Positions 55,803-64,000 of a stretch of 64,000 nt of DNA are shown here, in pieces. The stretch lies in NCBI GenBank assembly GCA_010645155.1, contig CM021321.1, positions 3,771,651 through 3,835,650 of the forward strand, in the 5' to 3' direction. A model generated the notes under the pieces. The model saw only the letters and a list, made by a program, of their open reading frames with translations, did not search any database and was not told the origin of the DNA. The stretch comes from Tigriopus japonicus (lineage: Eukaryota; Arthropoda; Copepoda; Harpacticoida; Harpacticidae). The position numbers and the translations under genes were made by a program. The first letter of the stretch is position 1. Every line of letters starts with the position of its first letter.

Positions 55803-56389
55803 CCCTTTCATGAGGATTTTTCGTTCGGATTGTCAGATGGATCACATGGCTGATCTGATCCAGACCCGTCAAAAGTGCCCTTCAATAGTTACAGCCAACA
55901 ACATCTCCGACTTGGACTCCATCTTCTTTCAAAATGAGACCATGCTTGTTCTTTCATTTTCCTATGGAAATGGGTCCTGCATTGTGGAGGTGTTGAAGAG
56001 GATGGAAGAGGAGTAACCCTCCAGATACCACCACAGATACTTCTGTTGAGCATTGTTTCACAATAGTTGGACTAATGGGTGGAGTAAGATCCCATCTAGG
56101 TATTTCCTCATTGTTAGGAGGACTAAAATCGTTTGGAGAGCTGAATGTCAACCGCTTCATGAGACGAGTAAAAAGGGACCCCTAAAATCAAGGTGAAGAA
56201 CATCCAGTCCCTAAATATTAACACAAGAAGTTTGACTGAATTCTTTCAAGACACATGTTCAACAGTTTTAGCCATTAATAAGGAATAAATGACGTTGTGT
56301 CAAAATAGAGCCTCGGCCTCATACCATTTTTTCAAAAATCAGAGTTCGTGTCCACCCCTTTCAGGGGTTCCTGGATTACCTAACAAAAT

Positions 56390-57650
56390 TAGTAAAAATG
56401 ATTGTTTCATAAGGAACTGAGCAGTCTGGGGCTAGTTTGTGATTACACGTACATATGCAAAGACCGATTCGTACCAGGTGATCAGTTTCGCTACATCGAC
56501 ATCGTACAAGTTCTACATCTCCTAATTTAGTGGCCCATTTTGCAATAATATTGCCAATTTTCGTGTTTTTTGCCTATTTTTTGACATTTATCTGCTTATT
56601 GGGCAGAAATCTGCACCCCGAATGATCACTAATCACTAGGCTGCCAAAATCTGGTTTATCCTTTTTAGGTTTGAAAACAAGTTGTGGGCATTTAAAGGAT
56701 ACATGTATTTGTGTTTTCAAGCATATTTTTAGGCATAATTTAAGTTTGCGCAAAAAAAAAGTGATAAAAATTGCAACGAAAATTACAAAAACCGCCTCAA
56801 GTTTCCAAAATTCGACCAAAATTCCCGCTAAATTTGACCACGGCTGTTTTCGGATTGTTATTGTTCTTTAAATGATTGTGCACATATGTCCATGCTTTAG
56901 TACGCAGAATTAAAATTGGCCACGGAAATTTAGCCTCGAGAAAATATTTTCAGTTTTGCTTTTTCGCCTTTTTCAGCCTCTTTCCTGTCAATTTTAGCTT
57001 TTTTCAGCATTTATTGCACTTTCATTGAAACCAAGTTTTGCTACTCATAAAAAATTGCAGCATTTTTTCCAACAGCATTTTCGTCACTATCAGCAAAAAT
57101 CTTGTTATTGCTGGTGAAATCAAACTTCAAAAACAAAGAGTCAAGGTTTCGGGGATAGTTCCTGTAGGTTTTTTTACTTTTTGTGTTTTCTTTGTGGATT
57201 TGCAGCAGCAGAGCCAAAAGAAACGACATCAAGTTTTCTTTTTTTCATCAGAATCACACAAAATTATTAAAAAAGTTCAGTAATTTAAAAGGCTTCAAAT
57301 TTTTTAATCTCCCCAAATGTTTGGATTCATGAAGGGAAAAATGAGTCCAAGTTCAACCCCCTCATTTTCTCGAGAAATCCTTTTTCCCAAGAAAACATTG
57401 AAAGTTTAGCCTTTTTCAGCCATTTTGGCCCCAAAGTTGTCATGGCAACTAAATCCTTTACATTGATCTTGCAACATCCCGTAAATCATGAGAAAACTTG
57501 AAAGATGTTCATCTTTTCTTGTTTTTCCCGAATTTTAGCTTTATTTTCCCAAATCTAGGTTTTATTTCACTAATTTTGCTTTAAAGCTTGGGTGGGAATT
57601 GTTCACTTTGTTTGGTGAGCCTTTTTCATTCGTTTAAATGTCCTGACCCA
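56390..57650. other. AT-rich intron or intergenic sequence, no gene seen
   Basis: T-rich with many GCCTTTTTCAGCC-like words. No exon recognised. Confidence 0.35.
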
Positions 57651-57700
57651 CTAGCATGGAGCATTGGTAACCTTGGTAAGCTTCTTTTTAATCTTTTCAG

Positions 57701-59164
57701 GAACACTTCAAGTTTTGCATGCCTTAACTTTGCAACCGATTAGTGGGGCCAGCATCTCGTTTCGATCTGCTAAAACGGGTCAAGTGTTTAATGGAGTCAC
57801 CAACAACAATGGACTTTTTACTTTTGAGGGACTCTCCATTGACCAAGAGGGAACTGTAGACGTTGTTCAAGACGGCTTTGTCACTTTCGAACAATTTCCC
57901 ATTTCCGCAGATACCACTGAATCCGGAACATCTGCGGCAATACACATGTCCCCTGTTCTAACGGTGTGTAGTAATTCTGCAAATTGGGACTGAGTCTAAA
58001 AATTATTTTAAATGTTTGAATCTTTTAGACGAATCAAAACAAACGTGTCATTTTGAATTGGAGACCCTCTTTGGAACTGGATCTCCATGTTCTTCAACTT
58101 GACTCCCTAAGCAATCGATTGAATTGTTTTGTCTTTTGGAGTAATTATAGATGTGGAAACGCAGTGCTTTACCAGGACTCTTTTGTGAGTGTAAAATCAA
58201 CCAATTGCATTGAAAACTCGCATATTCATTCTTGTCTTGTTCTTACAAAAGGGTGGTTTCGCCGCTGAAGTAATAACTTGGAACCAACCAGACAATTTCC
58301 AATACGCCATAGTAGTTCATCTTTTTAACAATGCGGGTGTACCTTTGCCTGAAACTGATGCCAAAGTTGCTCTTATTGGTAATGATGGATCTACCAAGTA
58401 TGTGACAATACCCCAAAAGGAGCCTGTTCCTGACAGCAGGTAATGTGGTATCACGTTTTTATGTTATGCATGACCACGGTAAGGTCATATTTTGAACAAA
58501 TATGCTGCCCATCCTATTGGTACTTTTGCTCAATGTCTCAAAAGGAAAGATTTACCCTTAGATATTCATCAGGAACAATGAATACTCATCCTAACTCTAA
58601 AGTCTACATTAGGGATCGGTAGGGATGGGGAGCAATAATAATTGCTACCTTTCTATCTATCTATCTCTTCAGAAGCACTAGAATTTGCCAAAAAGGACAA
58701 AATGAAGAGCTTTTGAGCAAAATACATTTGGCCACCTGGCTTCTCCGACCAAACCCTATTGAACTTCAATCCAAGCTTGAAAAATTGGCCAATAGAGGGT
58801 GCGAAAGAGGGGGCAAGTCGGGCAAGTGCTGTGTCCTAAGCTCACCAGTCGTTTCTCTTTTCTTGCCCTACCTTCCCCGCCATCTATAGGCGTCTATTTA
58901 AAGCTGGGGTTCAAATCTTTCATAGGGACTCTTCCTTCTTAGGCCAATGCAGATCAGCCTCAAAACCTGTTTGTGATTTTTACTTTTGAGGTCTTGTATC
59001 CTTCTTTTAGGATGTGGTTGGTAGGATGTGTCAGTGGCTCCAATGGAATTGAGACATTCGAAGAAATTGACGAAATTCTTGCAATAGGATCCGGTGCAGA
59101 CCTCTCTCCAAATGAAATACAGGCCATCTGGGAGAATAACGTTGCTCCGTACTGTCTCACGTAA
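57701..59164 (+). CDS. secreted carboxypeptidase-regulatory-like plus YfaP/DUF2135-like 3' exons
   Basis: Four exons, 57701-57963, 58029-58184, 58252-58439 and 59011-59164, join in frame to about 253 residues ending in NNVAPYCLT and TAA. The first encodes a beta-sandwich like the carboxypeptidase regulatory domain (LQPISGASISFRSAKTGQVF, then NNGLFTFEGLS). The next two resemble the YfaP/DUF2135 fold: NWRPSLELDLHVLQLD, a Cys (NCFVFWSN), Cys (YRCG), then AAEVITWNQPDNFQYAIVVH. The last exon carries MWLVGCVSGSNG and the final Cys. Four cysteines suggest two disulfides outside the cell. The first exon begins in phase 1, so it needs an upstream exon; the collagen gene on the same strand is the only candidate seen. 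The YfaP-like call is based on memory of the family and is moderate. Confidence 0.75.
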
Positions 59165-59203
59165 TCATTCACGAGTCTTGACTCAGGACAGGAACTTTAG
59201 ACA

Positions 59204-59209
59204 AATAAA
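59204..59209 (+). terminator. candidate poly(A) signal of the collagen/YfaP-like gene
   Basis: AATAAA 40 bases after the stop at 59164. Confidence 0.6.
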
Positions 59210-59414
59210 CTCATTCCCTTTTTCCGTTTTTTTTTGGCTTCATTCGTCGCAAAAATATTACTCGTCTAATTTGGATTTCAAAATCAGGACTTTTCTTGGA
59301 TTTAAGCTTTAAGTTTTTTTTTTTTCAAAGAAAAATAATGTCTTCAAAAAAGTCTAAAGTCAAAACTTTGGACAAAGTAATATTTCGATTCTCAGTTATT
59401 AGAAATATTATTTA

Positions 59415-59567
59415 TACACCTGCAAAGGAAGGGAGTAATGGCCAAAATCCGGCGGAGGGAGTTTCATTTTATTGGCGACCCGAGGGCCTCAGCCCGAGGG
59501 GCGTCAATTAAAATGAAACGAGTGATGTCGGATCTTGACCATTCCTCCCTTCATTTGTGGGTGCATA
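59415..59567. mobile_element. about 150-bp foldback MITE, near-complete hairpin
   Basis: Almost the whole unit folds on itself: CACCTGCAAAGGAAGGG pairs with CCCTTCATTTGTGGGTG, GTTTCATTTTA (59461-59471) with TAAAATGAAAC (59509-59519), and the loop side has CCGAGGGC/GCCCGAGG. The flanks may be TA. An alternative is a structured non-coding RNA hairpin. Confidence 0.65.
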
Positions 59568-59688
59568 TGGTATTTTGTTGACCAACTTATCCTTTTTGGG
59601 ACTTCCGTTACAATTTTTCAACCCTGAAAATCAGTTCAACCACGGACATTCGTACTATCCAACTAGCATGCTTTGCTTACTCAATACT

Positions 59689-59765
59689 CTTGGCCATTTT
59701 CTACCAGGACTCGGGGTAAAGGTTGCGCGACTTTCAAAATTCAACGTTCCGAACAATTCAGTTCC
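59689..59765 (+). repeat. 77-bp direct repeat, copy 1
   Basis: CTTGGCCATTTTCTACCAGG to CAATTCAGTTCC occurs again at 61905-61981 with three differences that I count. Confidence 0.8.
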
Positions 59766-59769
59766 ACTC

Positions 59770-61900
59770 TGACTTTTTAAGTCTTGGCATAGAGGACTGT
59801 AACCTGGAGACCGCTCCTCATTTCGCCGTTTACGTTAGTAGGGAAGTCTTTCCCAAGCACAGTGGGTTGCTTAGCTCTCATTGATGAAATGCCAAGATTT
59901 TAAATACTTTTTTCAACGTCAAAGTGTCAAAATGAACAACTTTCATTAAACTTATTATCAAATGTTAGGTTAAATAAAGTAATTAAATCCCTAAAACAAG
60001 TTGCTAACATTTCCAAAACTGAAGTGTTAGCTATCAAAAGAGGCTATAGATTGGCGTAGACATAACATTTTACCCATAAATTTCGAACAGATGTTCAGCC
60101 AGATTAATACAATGAAATCTCAAATGATATTCTTTATTCATATGAAGACATAAATTGTAATATCTTTAATTTTTCTACATCTTTCATTGGTTTCCTATAT
60201 CAATAGATATAAACTAATTTTGTTGGCTTGATGTTGGATTTTTTATAACTTTATCAATCAGTATTAGACAGCTAACAAAGTTTATTTCCTCAATCTTTTT
60301 AACACTATATTAATTCTTTTAGTTATAGGAAGAGCTTACTTCTTTTCAATCCAGGCAGAGTGCACTTTCTTACTTCCCCATTCCCATTACATGATCAAGC
60401 ACATGAGTTTCTCATTTGTTTCACTCCTATGAAAGGACTCAAATAGTTATTAGTAGTCAATATAAATCACACTACCAGTTTCATGATGTGCTTAAAAATA
60501 TTTCTTTGTGTGCATCAAGTAACACTTCATTGTTGGGAAGCATTACAAGAACCACTATCAAATAAAAATTCTTTCTTTGGTGACTTGATCAATGGACTAA
60601 ATGCATTTGTGTTGAAATTTTGGGCAAATATATGATATATGCTAAGAAAATAATCTGTTTTGAGCTTGAAAGATGCCCAAAATTAAGCCTCACACAATGC
60701 AAACACTGAAATTGATCTTACTCTCTTGGTTCACTCATATTTAGAAAAAGTAAATGGCCTTTTGGTATGTGGCTGAATCACCAACAGAACAAGCCCCGCC
60801 ATCAAGATGAACTCACACACTATGAAGAATCTATCAGTAGTTGAGACTTGACTGATTCCCAAAATAACTTTGGGTGTGAATTTGCTCCTGTCACTAAAGT
60901 GTATCAAAGGTGGGTGTGCCATCAACCATAGACTGTAACACTATAGCAGATGAAGGAGTACTGCTACGAAACAAATGAACTGAACTTACAATTTAAAAAA
61001 AAAACTTGAAAGGCACTGCACAGATGAATATATCACATTTCAAGATGATCTTTCAAGATGTTTGTAATGTTGTGAGTGAGAAGCAACTGGCAAAACAAAC
61101 AAGGGTGACTGCAAATTGGAGGCTTTCTATAATTGTGATTTGGATCTTGCAAAAAGAATTAAGTCTCAAGTCATTTCTTTAAACAATAGCAGCCTACCAT
61201 GAGCCTATGAATTGCACGAGGAACTTAATACTCAAAATAAAAAAAGCTGTTGTGCTGCTATCAGGAAAAATCATGTTGTCTGATGGTCAATGATTTCGTC
61301 ACCTTTTGAATGGCAAATGTGGCCAACCCTGCCCAATGAGAATTGGCTTGGGTTGCCTGAATGACACATAATTTGAGACAGGCACTTTTTCTGATGTGGT
61401 TTCAAATCCTTTAAATTAAGAAATCCTTGTCTAGAGGTATGGTTGACAACTTTGCAGGGACAGCAATACAATCTCAGCTTGAAGTTGGTACTAATTTTCA
61501 GTGGTAAAATACCTTACCTTGGTAGGCCTTTGTTCCCTATAATACCTTGGTTCTTACATGAGGAAAGCTTGGCTTATGGGTTCAATCTTGCTTCTTTTAT
61601 TGGACTTTCATCCTCCCCAACAATCAGCCTGCTTTGACTTTTATTTTCAGAGAGAGGTTGGATTTGAAAATTTCCAGGACAAAACATTCAAATTTAGGGA
61701 TCAGAATTCAACTTTTACACTTTCAGAGGGTAGTCAGTGTTGTGGCATGGGGCTAAGCACGTAAGACTCATTCTCAAAGGGACTTAAAACCACTTTTCTT
61801 GGACAATTGCGTTCTTCCGCCACAATCTGTTTCTTCCCTACTGATGTAAGAGAATCTGATGATTGGCGGCGGCAGCGCAGTCTAGGAATTCAGTGGTCTA
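59770..61900. other. intergenic, no gene seen
   Basis: AT-rich sequence between the two 77-bp direct repeats. No coding support. The repeats may frame an old 2.2-kb insertion. Confidence 0.4.
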
Positions 61901-61904
61901 TGGT

Positions 61905-61981
61905 CTTGGCCATTTTCTACCAGGACTCGGGGCAAAGGTTGCGCGACTTTCAAAATTCAACATTCTGAACAATTCAGTTCC
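61905..61981 (+). repeat. 77-bp direct repeat, copy 2
   Basis: See copy 1 at 59689-59765. It ends 48 bp before the left arm of the next inverted-repeat element. Confidence 0.8.
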
Positions 61982-62029
61982 TGTTAGTAAACACAGCAAA
62001 ATCTCGGCAGATTGAATGTTGAATTGGAT

Positions 62030-63242
62030 GTAAACACTAATTGCCACAAGAATGATCACGTCGGAACGGCAAGATAGGTTGCGTGGCAAAAATAATCTTG
62101 TTCCGTGAGCACGTCGTTAAATCAGGGAAAAACGGGGAGAATCACAGATATTGACAAAAGGGGAAAGGTTAGAATATCTGAACCTAAATTAACCAATTCT
62201 AACATTTTACAAACTTACCTAACCCAACCAATCTTAACCTTTTACAAACTTACCTAAACTTACATAAAAGCAAACCATTTTGCCAATTCATGACAGAAAA
62301 AGTTTATTCCAAAATCCCTTATAGCAGTGGAAACCCAAAATTATAACCTATGAGCTTCGTGCATTGCTGCAACGCTATGCTATTGTGTTGGAGAAAGAGA
62401 AGATTTAAACATAAGTAGTGCTGCTCCAAGTTGTCTCCTGAATCAGAGGACATTTAGGGAAGATAGAAAAAAAATGTTTCCATGTTAGCAAGACCAAAAA
62501 TACTTTTTTTAAGTTCAAATTTGACCCTAAAAAGGATTGCCATTTTTTTCATAGTGAAAGAACGTAAACAAAAATCTAGAATCTTAGGACAGAAAATGCA
62601 GACAGAAGTTATATGAAAAATTACTTTGGCCCATGAAGAAACAAATTAAGCAGAAAAAAACTTTATTTGTCCAATTCCAGCTGGAATATTTTTTGGCAAA
62701 TTTGAAACTTAAAAAAAATGTTTCTGGAACTTTCCAAATCTGTTCCACTGTGTAGTCATTAATTTAACATAAAAATAGCCAGAGCATGATCAGTGATCAT
62801 TGATCACCTAAATTGGTAATAAGGTAGATGAAGACTTGGGACATCCAGTGCATGAGTGAGATGTGTGAAAAAGAAATGATTTTCATTTAAGTATTATTAA
62901 CATGTCGAGGAAGTAACAATGGTATGCCGGAAGTATAGTGTTTGCCTCCATTTAAAAATCCAATAACAAATTATTAAGTGCAGCCAAATTCAGCGGGAAT
63001 TCTTATGCATTTTGAATCATTAAAATTCTGTTTATCAATTCATTTGAATGAAATTATAGGGATGAAAACTCGTTCTAAAGCCTGAATAGATTTTTTCACC
63101 TCACTTTTGGTTTCATAGTCCTTATTTACTTATCTTATTTCTGTTTCACCCAGTAGGTTTCAATGCCAAAACAACATCATTTTTGTCACGCAACCTATCT
63201 TGCCGTTCCGACGTGATCATTCTTGTGGCAATTAGTGTTTAC
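62030..63242. mobile_element. 1.2-kb element with perfect 56-bp inverted arms
   Basis: Arms 62030-62085 (GTAAACACTAATTGCCACAA...) and 63187-63242 are exact inverses over 56 bp and remain similar a little further inside. The 1.1-kb interior is AT-rich with no recognisable gene. Confidence 0.75.
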
Positions 63243-63278
63243 ATGAATTTGACTATCGTGAATGCAAGGAACGAATAA

Positions 63279-63389
63279 ATGGAACAAGCCGACCCCGTGC
63301 CTATGTGTTATTTTCATTGTCTACGTTGCAAGAAAGTGTTTCTGTCACTTCGAAAGAAAAGAGCCCATGTGAAACAAAACAGTTGCTCG
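63279..63389 (+). CDS. short first exon with a C2HC zinc-finger-like motif
   Basis: ATG at 63279, then 37 codons ending in phase 0 before GTAAGT at 63390. The peptide has C14-x2-C17-x12-H30-x5-C36, the spacing of a degenerate C2H2/C2HC finger (HCLRCKKVFLSLRKKRAHV). It could be the first exon of a zinc-finger gene continuing past the right edge, possibly joined to the CDS that starts at 63907. It could also be part of a mobile element, since an inverted-repeat element ends just 37 bp upstream. Confidence 0.45.
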
Positions 63390-63478
63390 GTAAGTAAAAT
63401 AAGTAGAAGCTGGATCTTGCAGAGGTTACAACACGAGGGACCGCATAAAAACGAGGGAGCGGAGGGAGGGTGGGGAGA

Positions 63479-63720
63479 ACAGGCTATCTGTGCCACTGAA
63501 CGAGGAAGAGAGTAATACCCCTCCTTGCTATGAGCGAGTGAGTAAGCGAGCAAGCGAGTGTAGGGTATCTGTACCTCTGAGCGACGAAGAGAGTACTGCC
63601 TTCTCCTTGCTATGAGCGAGCGAGTGAGCTTAGCATGGCTGAGGGAAGCAAGAGCAACTTGCACCAGCATAGGTTGTACCTCCTTGCGATGAGGGAGCGA
63701 GCGAGCGAGCGAGCGAGTAA
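63479..63720. repeat. imperfect tandem array, about three units of about 85 bp
   Basis: The unit includes CTATCTGT-CC-CTGA-CGA, then GAAGAGAGTA and CTCCTTGCTATGAGCGAG-GAG. It ends in GAGC/GCGA microsatellite runs, the longest at about 63692-63715. Confidence 0.65.
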
Positions 63721-63906
63721 GTCATTTTGCCAAGGCGTGGACAAGCGAACCTCGCAGGAAAGCAGATTGGAAATCGCAAGTGACCAGTTTTATGTAACAA
63801 TAAAGACCAAAAGGGCGACGAACGAAGAATGACACGCGCAGAAGTCTCAAGGTGACCAGAATATTGTACCCAGGAAGAGAGCAGCGCGACTTCGAACGAA
63901 TTAAAC

Positions 63907-64000
63907 ATGCCTTTGACGGAGATCGTTCCCTTTAACGAGATCCTGACACGAGATCAAATCCGTGAGGAAAACTTGACATTTCGGGAGGTGGTGGAACTCA
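63907..64000 (+). CDS. start of an unidentified CDS, cut by the window edge
   Basis: ATG at 63907 (context TTAAACATGCC) opens 31 codons without a stop, MPLTEIVPFNEILTRDQ and onward, to the last base. Acidic and charged, with no signal peptide. It may be a separate gene or a later part of the unit starting at 63279. No family recognised. Confidence 0.45.
   Translation, partial: MPLTEIVPFNEILTRDQIREENLTFREVVEL

Larger units (their letters stand above)
54176..56372 (+). mobile_element. CAGGGATAACC-family hAT-like element, copy Q with two nested insertions
   Basis: It is flanked by exact GGATTACC at 54168-54175 and 56373-56380. It contains a TTAA-flanked MITE (54327-54925) and a foldback element (55326-55802). 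Without these it aligns to copy P in the opposite orientation. It retains readings such as ADLIQTRQKCPSIVTANNIS (near 55849-55910) that match copy P, so an ancestral coding region is likely. Confidence 0.8.

Noticed and set aside
63650..63908. Open frames across the GAGC-rich array
   Set aside because: Low-complexity repeat translated in several frames; no conserved motif.

Overview
The window is eukaryotic nuclear DNA, AT-rich, with genes split by GT-AG introns and separated by large amounts of transposon debris. Gene content (a GXYLT-type glycosyltransferase, a CDKL2/KKIAMRE-type kinase, a neuropeptide-like precursor with dibasic sites, a secreted collagen) indicates a bilaterian animal. 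The style of the genes suggests an arthropod, perhaps a small crustacean such as a copepod; that last step is an inference only.

Layout. 0-4 kb: a small single-exon secreted protein (- strand, 18-392) and the last two exons of an unidentified gene (+, 1257-3703). 4-8 kb: no gene seen. 8.3-13.3 kb: a complete three-exon GXYLT homologue, 440 aa, carrying DXD. 15.4-17.6 kb: a multi-exon peptide-hormone-like precursor with an exon whose inclusion forces an early stop; its other form ends in a C-terminal YFG. 18.1-25.8 kb: a 13-exon CDKL2-like kinase on the - strand, convergent with the peptide gene. Both appear to end at one palindromic poly(A) element. 26-39 kb: no host gene; Ty3/gypsy, maT and LINE remnants plus several MITEs. 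39.3-59.2 kb: what looks like one secreted gene, made of a signal-peptide exon, a collagen exon with 80 unbroken Gly-X-Y triplets, and four 3' exons with a carboxypeptidase-regulatory-like module and a YfaP/DUF2135-like module. Its introns hold LINE copies, mariner/maT fragments and many nested MITEs. 59-63 kb: foldback and inverted-repeat elements. 63.3-64 kb: a short C2HC zinc-finger-like exon, a tandem-repeat patch and a CDS start running off the right edge.

The richest layer is the mobile DNA. From terminal repeats and target-site duplications I could delimit at least seven non-autonomous element families: several hAT-like with 8-bp duplications, one TTAA (piggyBac-like), two TA-flanked, and foldback types. 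Several are nested, so their relative order of insertion can be read. The host genes with most interest are the peptide precursor, which I could not assign to a known family, and the collagen/YfaP-like gene.
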